From contig CP099419.1 of assembly GCA_024114885.1 (NCBI GenBank), positions 2,480,001-2,544,000 on the forward strand: a stretch of 64,000 bases of DNA, in the 5' to 3' direction. The DNA comes from Septoria linicola (Eukaryota; Ascomycota; Dothideomycetes; Mycosphaerellales; Mycosphaerellaceae). The notes below the pieces were generated by a model, which saw only the letters and a program-made list of their open reading frames with translations, searched no databases and was not told where the DNA came from. A program made the position numbers and the translations under genes. Each line of letters starts with the position of its first letter. Positions within the stretch are counted from its first letter, which is position 1. This document shows, one piece after another, positions 43,501-53,861 of the stretch.

Positions 43501-44732
43501 GGGACATACAGAAAGTTAAGTTTGTGTGTAAGCCTGAGCTGGAGCACCTTCCTGACCTGTTCATCTTCTCGACCAGAGGCCGACGACCACTGGCTAGCTT
43601 GCTCCAGGGTGGTGACTACGACGGCGATACGTTCTGGGGCTGCTGGGAGCCAAAGTTTGCCCGGTTCTTCAAGAATGCTCCGTGCCCTGTTGAACTGCCG
43701 GCCCCAGAAAGTTTCGGCATTGTGAAGCGTAAGGAGACTCTACGACACTACGTGAGGAATCCTCAATCAGATGATGAGTGGTGTCAGTGGCTTGGTGAGA
43801 TGGCTGTGGCAAGTCTAGGGATGAATCTTCTCGGAGTGGTGACCAAATTGCATGAGCGGCTCGTATACAAGACTGGCGATCTGAAGTCACGGCAGGCCAT
43901 ACAGCTGGTGCACCTACACGATTACCTCGTTGACGCGGGTAAGCAAGGCTACGACTTCAGCTTTGATGCTCTCAACGAGTTCAAGAGGTCAATTGACATG
44001 CCTCCCAGTCTGCCAGACCCTGCTTACTGGGAGATTTTAAAAGGGGATAGAAATGGCACTGACTACGAGAACGAGCCCGACAACTATCCCGTGGACAAGA
44101 TAGCGGTGGTCGGCAACATAATTGACGAAGCTTATTTCAATGTGGTGCAGCCGTTGATGGCAGAATCACTCCAGCGGGTACAGGAGATACTCGCAATCAC
44201 CGGCAAACGTGACCCAGATCTGACGAAGCTCTACGAGCAAATGCTAGCTGCTTCCGTCGACAATCCAACCATCGAAAATGCACTACACGAGCTCAAGTCC
44301 GATCTACAGAAGGTGCGCGATTACTATGGCATCAACTATAGAAAGTATGATTTCGATGATTTGATCGCGGCTGTGCGGCTCGAGTATGATCAAGTCCTAC
44401 CTCACGATACCCACGATCCGACGATAGTTGAGTGGCTTCGTCGTTGTGGCAGTGATCTCTCGATGTGGGACAAGCTGAAAGCTTCGGCACTTGCCAAATT
44501 CCAGCACAAGGGCGCAGACAATCCAGGCAAATTCATTTTCAGCATCGCTGGCGGCGAACTTTGTCAACTGAAGCTATCAGAAATGGGGTCGACACGAAGC
44601 ATGTGCATGGATCAATACCGCATGCTGAAGTTGAGAAAAGAACGAAAGGTGAAGCTCCGTGATGATTATGCTAGTGATCACGGAGACAACCTCGAGGATG
44701 ACGAGCTAGTTGGAGATACTGCGTACTATTAA
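40539..44732 (+). CDS. cellular RNA-dependent RNA polymerase (RdRP, RNA-silencing type)
   Basis: A single uninterrupted exon of 1,397 residues; ATG 40539 follows a stop-containing leader. The first 400 residues are Ser/Pro-rich and disordered. The catalytic domain follows, with LLDRGVPKQVMLD, the double-psi-barrel motif GGDYDGD (Asp at residues 1026, 1028 and 1030 binding catalytic metal), then FWGCWEP. A long C-terminal helical region ends in a basic-acidic tail. Length and motif match the fungal QDE-1/SAD-1/RRP-3 family, which makes double-stranded RNA for small-RNA pathways (quelling, meiotic silencing, antiviral defence). Which of these subfamilies it belongs to cannot be told by eye. Nothing is missing in the active site. 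Confidence 0.93.
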   Translation: MARKRKSSEVEALPPTAETAHGSEMEDKAATIVGQFKELCRAARLDLPTASSKSPDRGLQERSDKLWQAYRHLSWKNPQRLSEEVATFLCNVESGQASHGTRLGLLLDTLKTASDETATPRIDRFRNPVKSSNDLPTIPDQTQPCSTADYLNPPPSPSPLVSKMPGQANLKSSFKTKKAGADIAPSIKPVVQAFRPPTPPKANKAAERTKQQRLSFAAPPKPPVFIEPAAPAHRPVASNLKPNPNTSFASTGANTSFGQNNSFWSSQDTRKSSQTDATSFSDVPPPAHPRESTNYGSTLSSTEAEKWLEACRQFESSQKSSSTDKTIRPATSLSANSAESNSSDYTTAPTSPSKGIISGPRRAQDAVFQSSIQETDYGSSIGGSTLGDLDNYRFRPAGVFDHEMPDAPVLTTVHEGFTAAATHLGPNALNLPEDQPQLSTMQFEPTSSFARLALPSCFENLPFVIMWEAQRLLQNGNVSTSDLVARWKPRDLHTLYRLETSGQKGFEKGFASEGEIDLENITFGAGLQYSQSSAGPIFDLVLAAPKHDKSCDLQRRCGADRVLYVDVPSLSKPPQLHKGRDIMARFADMASKPQRFLGRRWILYVVQPNKQSKNSAISGSSRLIFFAIDDAPVWTLFDDIIPYHENAHQPARKLYTRLELSMSRTIAALQFHEDDIEFKAEDQFATRERDDDTFLDPDLRSLKAQVDSEHNFDPKKEMSDGCAVMSSWAYWQVHRALGMENIRSAFQARIGGAKGVWYKDREDFTGMDQQKPPGPHIKLARSQVKVNRSTLAGCNVHTLSFNVVKSNSYAKTSLMHTGFMPILLDRGVPKQVMLDVIRSQVRREMEQFEDAVKGGPHTLRRWMHAQNGMFEERNREREMLLRPDGLPLSRDERIVQLLEAGFDQCSLPYLAREVKLMAQQAFDLKKKNYKIKLDRSTTLMGIADPFGCLLPGEVHVNFSTPFLESTGMSWLRLNMDGLIARNPALAPWDIQKVKFVCKPELEHLPDLFIFSTRGRRPLASLLQGGDYDGDTFWGCWEPKFARFFKNAPCPVELPAPESFGIVKRKETLRHYVRNPQSDDEWCQWLGEMAVASLGMNLLGVVTKLHERLVYKTGDLKSRQAIQLVHLHDYLVDAGKQGYDFSFDALNEFKRSIDMPPSLPDPAYWEILKGDRNGTDYENEPDNYPVDKIAVVGNIIDEAYFNVVQPLMAESLQRVQEILAITGKRDPDLTKLYEQMLAASVDNPTIENALHELKSDLQKVRDYYGINYRKYDFDDLIAAVRLEYDQVLPHDTHDPTIVEWLRRCGSDLSMWDKLKASALAKFQHKGADNPGKFIFSIAGGELCQLKLSEMGSTRSMCMDQYRMLKLRKERKVKLRDDYASDHGDNLEDDELVGDTAYY

Positions 44733-45333
44733 GTATGTCGCATGGTTTGCTGCACCTCACCTGCTGAACGAACTTTGATGGCCAACGTCTACTATGTGAT
44801 CTGAGAGGCACCAATACTTGGCGAATTCTGGATATTTTGAACACCAGGACGGACAGTCTGTCCAGAACAGGTATGATTGAGATGACGATCAGCTTTACGG
44901 AATTTTGCGTTATTCAGGCAATAGTGATACCCATTTGTTTCATGATCAGTTGGATCAGCAGAGAGCAATAAGAGCTAGAAAAGCGAGGAGTGTGCTATGA
45001 AGTCGATTTTCCTTTTCCTCATCACGTCAGATCAGAAGTTCCATCCATCGACTCTTCTTTCCCCGTGTTGTCAATTCTTTGTATGCGCTTCGCAGTCTTG
45101 TTGCATGATTTGGCCCTCGTGTCTCCTTTGCCGATCTCCAGACGATCCTCGTCGATGCGACATTCATTCGATGAGGATCTACTCTCGTATCGCGACCGTG
45201 GATCGTACCTCGTGGAAGTAAGTCGCAGCCCAAGTGGGATGAACTGAACCCCAGAGCCAGTATTCACCGCTGCAGAAGTTTTGGCGCCCTTCCCTCCCTG
45301 CCCAAACACCCTGCTCCTCCACCACTTCTGTCA
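44733..45333. other. intergenic region
   Basis: 3' flank of the RdRP gene. Short frames only, none supportable. Confidence 0.4.
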
Positions 45334-45549
45334 TCAAGCAGACTCCCATCCCTTCTCCCACGCACCCACCTCAGCACCTACATCTCGCTCTTCCTCTTCC
45401 TTCACTTCCACAGCATGCGTGTACTCGATTCTGAAACATAGATTTCCACCTTCACCTCCCGCGTGATGCAGGCAGAGAGATGCGCCTTTGGAGAGTTGGT
45501 AGGTGATGTAGAGCGCGATGAATGTGAGGAGCAATTGGAAAAGTTGCAT
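45334..45549 (-). CDS. candidate small protein with hydrophobic N-terminus
   Basis: 71 codons from a true ATG in good context (CCACCATCATGC). The first 20 residues (MQLFQLLLTFIALYITYQLS) could be a signal peptide or anchor. The rest is Gly-rich, then very acidic (EVKEEEERDVGAEVGAWEKG). A TATA-like CATAAATAC lies about 180 nt upstream. No homologue recognised; further exons downstream are possible. Weak candidate. Confidence 0.35.
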   Translation of the reverse strand: MQLFQLLLTFIALYITYQLSKGASLCLHHAGGEGGNLCFRIEYTHAVEVKEEEERDVGAEVGAWEKGWESA

Positions 45550-46038
45550 GATGGTGGTCTTATTGACTGCTTGCTTTTGTATCTCGACGCTTTTGTTTTT
45601 TGTTTTTTTGCTGGTCGAAATGGTAATCGATCTTGTGCGTTCCTCTTTTCTTTGGTGAGACTTGCGGCAATAGTAGACTGTTTAGGCTGACGAGGCAGCT
45701 GAGATTCGTGTCGACTGATGGTGGCAGTATTTATGCTGTCGTAGATATGTCAGGCGACTATTGTTGTTGTTGCTATTGTCGGAAATAGCTGCAACATGTC
45801 AGTGAAGTGAGGCAGAACTCCATCCAGCGAAATGTTGACCATACAAATAACAATGAAAGAGCAAGGTCAGACTGGTGGTATCATATTGCTTCCCGTCTGG
45901 GTATCGCTTTTTCTCATGCCGGTCATGAACAACGTCTATCTACCCATAACAATCATGCATTTTCGCTGCCATGCGCAAGCAAATTCATCTCGACACATGC
46001 CAACGATACGACTAATCCATAGCGGTAACAGACGATGT
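45550..46038. other. intergenic region
   Basis: Between the candidate small gene and the eEF1B-gamma stop. Contains a T-rich run near 45590-45610. The plus-strand frame at 45832 is antisense to eEF1B-gamma and is not supported. Confidence 0.4.
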
Positions 46039-47702
46039 CTACTTGAAGACCTTGCCGTCAGCCCACTCGTACTCCTTTCCATCAACAGTGATTGGCTTGT
46101 CCCACGCCCACTGGTCATTGACAAACTCCTGGTGCTCCTTGTTCTTTGGGTCGAGCTTGGTGAACTCGTAGCTCTCGAAGTCTGGAGCGACATCGAAGGC
46201 TGCAGTGGCGTCGTTACCACGGATGAGGAAAGCACCCTTGATGATGCTGTCGTTGGTCTTGCCGTAGACGGATGCGGCGCCGAAGATGTACTTGCGGCTG
46301 GCCTCGAGACGGGTGAAGAAACCGCCGACCAAGTTGGAGGTCATGAAGGTCATGGTGAGCTCGTCGTTGTACTTGTAGTCGAGTTGCCACAGGGAGTACT
46401 CCTCGAAGTTGACGTTCTCCCAGAACCAAGGAAGGGCGACTTCACGGGTCTCCTCGTTGGAGTACTTGCGCTTCCTAGGCGACTGTCAGTGCATGGATCA
46501 GGAGACGATAGGCGGGCAGAACTTACAAGTCATCAAGAACGAAAGTTGGTCGGCCGAGGGCCTCGATTGGGTGCTTTGGCTTTGGTGCCTCCTTTGGCTC
46601 GTCATCCTCCTCGTCAGCAGCTGGCTTTGGTGCAGCCTTTGGCTTCTCGGCCTGCTTTGGCTTCTCAGCCTTTGGTGCCTTCTCGACCTTTGGTGGGGTG
46701 TTTGCAATGGCCTTCTCGATGAACTTTGGCTCGCCAGCAACGTCCTTGTAGATTGGCTGGTTGACAACAGTCTCGAACCATCGGGTGAAGGATGGGTGCT
46801 GTGCGCGCCACTCCTTGTCGAAGAAGTGCTCAAAGCCGCGGGAGGCGATTCCAGCGACAAAGATATCAGCCAGAGTCAGGCGCTCGCTGACGAGGTATGT
46901 GTTGACGGTGAAGTGCTCCTCGAGGACCTTGATGTTGGCCTGGGTAGCCTTCTGTGCATCATCGACGTTCTTCTTGTTGTATGGGTCCTTGCCGATCAGA
47001 GGGCGGAACCAGCCACCGAGCTGTGGGAGGAGCTCAGTGTTGGCGAAGGACATCCATCGGAGGATGGAGGCGTAGTCCTGCTTGGTCTTGCCGAGAAGGG
47101 TGGTCTTCTCGTTTTGCGATGTGACTATCGATGCACTGTCAGTCTGCCGCTCCATGGCCTGCTGACCGAAATCGAATGCGATTATTGGGGTGGGTCTTTT
47201 CAGAGTGTGAATACGTTCTCAACAGTAATCTTCAGACAGGGATAACTGTAATTGAATATGATCTTTCATCATTTTGCAGAGGCATTGGTGGTGGGGCGCG
47301 CGCGCGGGGCGTTTGCATGTGTGTTGCTGGTGCTCGACAAGGCGGGATCACGACTCACGGTAGATGGCAATGGCCATGGACTCGGTCAGGACGTATCCAT
47401 CAGCGCCCTCGAAAGTTGGGACCTTGCCCAGCTTGTTGAGCTTGCGGTAGTCGTCGGTGACCTTGCCCGGCTCGGTGGTGACAACCTCGACGTCGAGACC
47501 GTTGGCCTTTGCGACAGCGAGGATGGCGGTGGTGCGTGGGTTGCCCTGGTGGAACAATATGGTCAGTGAAGAGCTCTTTTTTGCCCAAGCTGTGTTTGTG
47601 CTGGGTTTTTGGAAGATTGGAATGGGCGGTGGCATCTTTTCAGTTTCGAGGACGAAAGATGTGGGTGCATACCGCGTAGCTGTAGATCTTGCCGAAAGCC
47701 AT
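46039..47702 (-). CDS. TEF4: translation elongation factor eEF1B gamma subunit
   Basis: Four exons (47673-47702, 47359-47545, 46527-47124, 46039-46474) total 416 aa. MAFGKIYSYA and the following GNPRTTAILAVAKANGLDVE begin the GST-like N-terminal domain, and the GST C-domain contains RLTLADIFVAGIASRGF. A Lys/Pro/Ala-rich linker (KAEKPKQAEKPKAAPKP) leads to the EF1G domain (LPWFWENVNFEEYSLWQLDY, then WADGKVFK at the end). The subunit scaffolds the eEF1B exchange factor for eEF1A. Introns 1 and 2 (127 and 234 nt) are long for this genome; intron 2 encodes a box C/D snoRNA. The start lies 283 bp from the divergent mitochondrial uS9 gene. Confidence 0.96.
47196..47277 (-). ncRNA. snR38: intronic box C/D snoRNA, snR38-like dual guide (25S Gm2815 and Um2729)
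   Basis: In intron 2 of eEF1B-gamma (minus strand), box C ATGATGA lies at 47272-47266, D' CTGA at 47235-47232 and D CTGA at 47203-47200. The 13 nt directly upstream of D' (47248-47236) are the complement of 25S ACAGGGAUAACUG in the peptidyl-transferase centre. By the D+5 rule they point to the second G of GGG, yeast Gm2815, the snR38 site. The 11 nt upstream of D (47214-47204) are the complement of 25S AGUGUGAAUAC, and D+5 points to yeast Um2729, the snR51 site. C' is degenerate (TGTTGAG) and no strong terminal stem is seen. Ends are approximate. Yeast snR38 also lies in the TEF4 intron. Confidence 0.88.
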
Positions 47703-47777
47703 TGGGAGTGTCTGCGTATGGGAGATTTGAGATCAAGTGTGCCTTCGTTGGCGATGTTGCAGAAGAAGGCGAGAGGA

Positions 47778-47800
47778 GTGGTGGTGGTGGTGGTGGTGGT
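47778..47800 (+). repeat. (GTG)n microsatellite in the divergent promoter
   Basis: Nearly eight perfect GTG units lie between eEF1B-gamma (-) and mitochondrial uS9 (+), in the presumed promoter/5'-UTR of one or both. Confidence 0.85.
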
Positions 47801-47985
47801 GATGTGTTTGGACAAATAAGTGACTGGCTGCCCCTCGAAAATCTGGCAAGCAAAACGTCCGAGCTTTGCAGCCCGAAACGAGAGACAGACAGACAGAGCG
47901 ATTCTTGGCTTGGCCGCGCATCGAAGTCGACTTTCTGAGAGACGCAATCATCGACCACTCACCCAGCTCAACAACGCTTGCAACA

Positions 47986-49121
47986 ATGGAGGCAGTGCTG
48001 GGTCGCCATTGCCTGCGCAGGGCTGTTGCAGCATGTCAGCGACCATGTGTGCGCCAAGGGAGACGGACAATGGCGACAGTCAATGATGTGCAGGGAGGAC
48101 AGCCGGCCATCAATGCGGCGCCAGAGCTGCCCGAGGAGAATGGCAAGATTGTGCTCAAGAGGCAGTCGCGGTCGGGCTCAGTGGACACACAGGCGCGCGC
48201 AGAGATGATCGAATCGCCGTCGTCGACGAATCGAGGGAGAGGCGGACAGAGCGGAGGCCGACTGAACAGAGGCCAGCAGCAACAACGAGGTGGAGGACGA
48301 GGAGGAAACCAGGACGACCCGCGCAACCATCCCGTTCTCAGACGAATCCGTATTGTGCCTGCGTCGCCCTCATACTTCACTGCGACTCCACGATACACCG
48401 ATGATCTCCTGTCCTTGTCCGCACTTCTACGGAAGTACCAGCTTTTGCCTGTTCTGCCCACGGGAGAGGCGCCGCGAGTGGCATGGAAGACCATCGACCA
48501 GTATAAGGCAGAGGTCGCTGAGCCAGTTCGTGCAAAGAGCTACAAGATGCTGCTGGAGCTGCTGAAGCGGCTCAATTACATTCATCCTTCACTCATCCCT
48601 GCTGAAGTCACACAATCATTGGAAAAGTACAAAAGGCTCGTGCAGCCTCATCACAACAGACCCAATCCGATCCTGGTTGATAGGCATGGAAAGGCAAAAG
48701 CCGTAGGCCGAAGAAAGAGCAGCGCTGCATCCGTGTTTGTGGTGGAAGGAGAGGGCAAAGTGCTCATTAATGGAAAACCATTGTCGGACTATTTTGGACG
48801 TCTGCACGATCGCGAAACTGCCGTGTGGGCGCTAAAGGTCACTCAGAGGCTAGACAAGTACAACGTATGGGCATTGGCGCAAGGTGGAGGAACAACAGGA
48901 CAAGCCGATGCCATTGCGTTAGGTCTGGCCAAGGCTCTGCTGGCACACGAGCCGGACTTGAAGCCAGCGTTGAGAAGAGGTCAGTCTACCAAATGTGATG
49001 TTGAGACCGCAGAACTGACTCTAGCACAGCACGTGTCATCACTCGCGATCCCCGACGAGTGGAGAGAAAGAAGCCCGGAAAGCTCAAGGCTCGCAAGATG
49101 CCGGCCTGGGTCAAGCGTTAA
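47986..49121 (+). CDS. MRPS9: mitochondrial ribosomal protein uS9m (MRPS9)
   Basis: Exons 47986-48979 and 49030-49121 encode 361 aa. The frame upstream is open to a TTG at 47866, but ATG 47986 ([20 protein letters not shown]) begins an amphipathic, Arg-rich mitochondrial presequence. After a Gly/Arg/Gln-rich disordered linker comes the mitochondrial-specific region. The uS9 core then begins: [46 protein letters not shown]. The second exon ends [25 protein letters not shown], the basic tail that reaches the decoding site. The last exon is only 92 nt; without splicing the frame would run into an unrelated tail. Confidence 0.94.
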
Positions 49122-49693
49122 TCTGTTTTGCCAATGTATCATATTGTACAGCATGCTGCATGCAACTCATGACACTCACGCGTGGTGCGAAAGATGGCGA
49201 ATTTCGCAGTACTGAGACTGAGGTCTCATGAGCTTGTCACACCACTCTACCATGACTAACATCGCCCGACAGTGGCCTCAGCGTGATCTCTGAAGCTTGG
49301 CCACAACTCACTAAGCAGCGCCATTGTTCGCTTTCCCACTGCATCCTCACCAATTGCGACATGCGTCTGCCGGCACTGCAGCAGGAAACCCACTTCATCT
49401 ACACATGCGCAAGCCTGCGAGGGGACAATGTCGACTGACCATTCACTCCAGAGTGCGACTGTGGGAGCATATGAGAGCGACAAAAGCGAGATATACGGTA
49501 AAAGGCCATATCATTACAAGAATCTGCCGCCGCTGGCAAGACCTAAATCTGCACGGCGGTGCCTGCGCGATGTATCAATTCTATTCAACGAGGGTCATAC
49601 ATCGTGATGCTCATCATACAGCTCTACGCCAATTTCTCTCTGTGTATCTCTTTCAACGCCTGACGTCATCTGAGTTTCAAGAATTTTGTAAGC
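49122..49693. other. convergent intergenic region
   Basis: 3' flanks of MRPS9 and the MFS permease gene. No supported gene, tRNA or repeat. Confidence 0.5.
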
Positions 49694-51277
49694 TTAACGA
49701 GCAGTCAAAGACTCTACGGCCTTGAGATCCGTACCAACAAGCGCCGGAGCTGGAATATCACCAGCAGGAACAGCCTTGACTTCCTCAAAGACCGACTCTC
49801 TTCGCTCTTTCGGCGCGCGGCGTCTCTTGAGTGACTCATCCACTCTGCGGACAATGGCGAGGAAAGCACCAAGAGCCAAGACGGCAATACCGATGGAGAA
49901 ACCACGACGGTAACGTGGCTTGTCATCAGCACGGAAGATCTGGGCACCGTAGATGCCGGCAATATTGGCACCCATGATGACAATCGCCATGGCGAGCGCG
50001 CGCTCTTCCGAGTCGGTGCAGGTGAGCGACAGCCAGCTGATGTTGAGCGGGTGCGAGAATGTGCCAAAGGTTTGCGTGAAGACGACACCAAAGTACGAAG
50101 CGCCCTGGTTGCCCAATTCGGTGAAGATGCGGTTGAACACGTATGCCAGCGTTGCGAGGGAGAGACCGGTGATGACCGTCTCACCACGTTGATCGAAGCG
50201 ATCGGATACGTAGCTGAAGAGGAACGACACGGGGATTTGAATGAAAAGACCAACCGATGCCAAAGCGTTGGAAGTCAGACCCTGGAACCCCATATCCTTG
50301 ACGAGCGAAGGAGCGTACGTGTCGAAGCCACGCTGAGGGCCGTTGTTGCACATGGTGATGAAGAAATGGATCCACACGCGCCAGTTCGAGAATGCCTTTG
50401 CGAAAGCCGGACGGCCGATGGACTTCTTCTTCCTGCCTTTGGCGGGGTCGTCGAGCAGGACACGGTTTTGTAAGATGTAGAGCTCGCGCGCCGAGAAGAT
50501 CTGCCACTTTGGCAAAAAGGTCGTGTGTGGGTTCTTGAACGAGTCGGGTAGGAAGAATCCAAGGATGAAGCCACAGGCGATCGTGAAAAGACCCATGAGC
50601 ACGAAGAGCCAGAACCAACCTGGCTTGCCGCCGACACCCTTCATGTGCAAGATACCATAAGCCAATAGCTTAGCAGAAGCTTGACCGAACTGATTGCCAA
50701 AGTAGAAGATCATGACACGCTTGGCAGTCTCCTTGCGTGTGTACCAGGTGGACAGGGTCCAGAGACCTCCGGGGATGAAACCAGATTCCGTGATGCCCAG
50801 CAGGAGTCGAGAAGCGATGAAGGAGCCGTAGCTGTTCTGCCATGCCTGGAATGTGCTGACGGTGCCGAAGAGGAATAATTGAAGGGTGAGCCATTTGCCA
50901 GGGCCAACACGGTACAAGACCATGTTAGACGGAATTTCGAAGAGCACGATACCGAGTGAAAGCATCTGCTGGCCAACGTTGAACTGATCTTGTGTAATGT
51001 TGACATCTTCCAGCAGGGTATCATTGAGGGCGTTGGCGATGTTGCCTCTGTCGAGCTGGAGGCAGAAAAAGCCAAGCGTCAGGAGAGGCATGATGACAAA
51101 ATCAAGTCTGCCGGAGTTGTTAGCATCATCCTTCCGCCCGTGCGTCTATTATCTACCAACTCACTTTCGCTTTGCCTTCTTCTCCTCTGCTGGCGACCAG
51201 TCAGTGGTAGGGGACAGTGCCCGCTCACCACTACTGCCATCGTGGTACTCCTTCTCTGAGTATTCCTGCACACCCAT
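49694..51277 (-). CDS. MFS transporter, Dal5/allantoate-type anion:cation symporter family
   Basis: Exons 51165-51277 and 49694-51107 give 508 aa. The cytosolic N-terminus (MGVQEYSEKEY...) precedes TM1 (LDFVIMPLLTLGFFCLQLDRGNIANAL), whose DRxNIANA motif is characteristic of the ACS/Dal5 group. Further hallmarks are RVGPGKWLTLQ, GITESGFIPGGLWTLSTWYTRKE and, in the second half, SDRFDQRG between spans. About twelve membrane segments are visible. The family imports organic anions such as allantoate, nicotinate, pantothenate or dipeptides; the substrate cannot be assigned. Plasma-membrane location is expected. The uninterrupted frame starts only at an internal Met, and the 57-nt intron adds the true N-terminus. 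Confidence 0.9.
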
Positions 51278-53861
51278 GATGAAGAGTGCTTGGGATGTTG
51301 ATGCTACGGGAAGGAACGATGATAGGAACGCTTTCGGCTGAGAAGAAGCCTGTCTTAAGACAATAACATTGAGGCATCGCCAAGGTCATCGCACCATCAC
51401 GTGGCGCTCACAAAGAATGCAGTTCGTCCCGATTGATGGTACCAGCGAGGCTAGAACGCCGATGAGAAAAAAGCATCTCACTTGGTAGCTGGGCGTGGAA
51501 GACAAGGTGGCGGCTCTGATACGTAGGTTCTCGGGCCCTCTGCATACTATCCTATGAGGCTGTTCTTGGGCGGTTATGGCGCACTTGGTCTACTTGGCTG
51601 TACACGGTAATCATGCTACACACGTGTGCCTAGGTGACTTGGCCTGAAATTGGCTCTGGTGTCGCGATGTGAGGCATTATGGCGTGCTTCGGGAAAGGTC
51701 TTGGCGCCCATGGGTCGTCGGTACCAGGGCCGTCGCTTTGTCAGCGATATGGTCAGCCATTGTTGTTCGTGATGGCAGCATAAAGAGCTCAGAAGATGTC
51801 TTATCTGGTGGGGCGACACTGCTCTTAAAGCATAATTCGCATACCGCGTCGATGCGATGAAGAGTGACGCTGTATCGAAATTTGCTCAATTGTGATATGA
51901 GCGCATCGTCGGATACAGCAAGAATCCGCAAAATCGGCCGTCTCTCTATTGGTTCAACCGGTCACCTCTAGCAAATGGCAGTATGGTGAGAGCCCAAGCC
52001 ACTCGCAACTGGTGACCGGATCAAGGCGTTCGAGGCCATTTCTGCACGGCAGCACATCGAGCCGTTGAGGTGAGAGTCGAACGCAGACCATTCTCCGCGT
52101 ACTGTAATCATCATGAGCAGCGCCAAGAGGAGGACGCCGTTCATTTCGCCATGTTGGACGTATCAGCTTCGAAAGTGGACGTGGTGGTGGAAAGTGGTTC
52201 CATCTCCTGACGAGGCGATCTCAAGGCTGAGCACAAACAGTGCCCGTAAGGTGAGCTCGAATTGGCGAGCTACGTGCCGCGACGATTGCGTGCTACTCTT
52301 GACCTGCAGCTTTGGCTATCCTCCCACCTACGGCACGCGCTCTCGTCGCGACCTAGGTCTCCTCGGCTTGAGATTTTATCCCTATTGAGTAAATGACCAG
52401 CGCGAGGATCTCCGCTCCACGTGACAAGGCTCTAGAGCCTCTCGATGTGTCCAGATCTGAATGCAGATCTCCTTCGTGATCGAAGACAAGCCTTGCCTAT
52501 ACAATGTCGAATTCCACATCTCATATGGCGACATTGTCTGTGTCGAGCGACGATCTAGATCGGAGGTCGAGACGTGACGTCCCTCTCTGCTTGCTTATCC
52601 AGCTCGCATGCATGTCGTAATTGAGCGATCTATGTTCGGCGGTATAGCAGGGTAGCCGCGCATACTGTCTGTGTTCCACGCAGGGCCCGAGGACCCGTTT
52701 CTTGGGCTGCGAGCATGTCAGCCACAGCGTTCACCGGGCGCTTCCAGCTCATCGGAAAAGCGGTTTCATCTCCAGCGACTTGTAAAACGGTTTGGCGGTG
52801 CTTTCTGCATGGGCATGGTTTGTCTGGCGATGTAACTCCGGGTCGGTGCACACTTGTTGTGTGGTTGCTGGAACGAAGTTGAAGCCAAGAAGGGCTTGGT
52901 TTTGAAGGATCGTCGCTACTGCCCACCGAGCCTCAGTGACGACTTCCTGAGAAGGAAATTATGCCCAAACAACGTACGCTTATCTAGAGCGATGTCTATA
53001 GCAAGAACCATGAGTCCCTCGTGGAGGCTACATAGCCTACCACAGTGACTCCCTCGGACACTCACATCGGCACTACCCAACAGGCATAGCATTCTCGATT
53101 GTGCCATCGAATGCGACAAAGTGCTTGTCACAGTCGTCATCTGCCAACGTCAATGGAGACTGGGTCGTTGATGGCGTTAGTGCTGAAGATATGACATGCC
53201 ACGGCGATGAAGCCCCGACAGTACATCCTCGCGACACGAAACTGCAAAAGCCCAGCGGAGCGGGCATAGGCTCAGCCCTATGAATGAGGCACGACACTCG
53301 ATTCAGGCATGCTCAGAAGTGTATGGACTAGACGGATGTGGTGCGGCCTCGTTCTTGTGAAGTTATGGAGCGTCCAGACTGCTGGCGACTGCACAGTGTG
53401 CAATGTGTCTACGAGATATCGTGAATGTGATTATGTACACACACCACACCGTCTCCTAGTACACTGAGATTGGCCATCGCCACCAAATAGCGTACCTTAC
53501 GTGCGGATGGGGTATCGTTGATTACTACAGCATGTAAGCGCAAGTAAGCACTGTATATAATCACACGCGCTGAGACCGTCTGTCAGTCATTGCGCAGAGC
53601 TCTCCATCTCCGACCGGCAATATCTCTGCGCGCATGTAGGCATATGCAGTACGCACAACGTCAGCAGTGGGAGGAAGAGGATGCGGAGGGCAGCGAGCGA
53701 GAGAGCTCACGAAAAACGCACGCTAGCACCCCTGCCAAAGTCCAAAGTTACCTCCGAAAGCTGTGTCTTACATGTTCACAAAGCACTCCTGCTGTTTCAC
53801 TTCTGCTTCTGCTTCCTCACCACCAGTCACTCCTTAGGCCAGTATAGCGATTCCACCCACC
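51278..53861. other. long gene-poor spacer, 2.6 kb
   Basis: Largest gene-free interval right of the repeat block. Frames are short, most with non-ATG starts; one ATG frame at 52113-52388 (91 codons, Trp/Arg-rich) has no support. Composition is normal, with no RIP signature, so it is not a dead transposon of the left-end type. No tRNA found. Confidence 0.5.
53554..53560 (+). promoter_or_regulatory. TATA-box candidate
   Basis: TATATAA, about 300 nt upstream of the ceramide synthase ATG, followed by a leader with several pyrimidine runs. Confidence 0.35.

Noticed and set aside
47546..47672. Possible second snoRNA in eEF1B-gamma intron 1 (127 nt)
   Set aside because: CTGA motifs occur but there is no box C and no rRNA-complementary guide that I recognise.
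52113..52388. 91-codon ATG ORF in the 2.6-kb spacer
   Set aside because: Composition looks random and no signal peptide, domain or splice extension was found.
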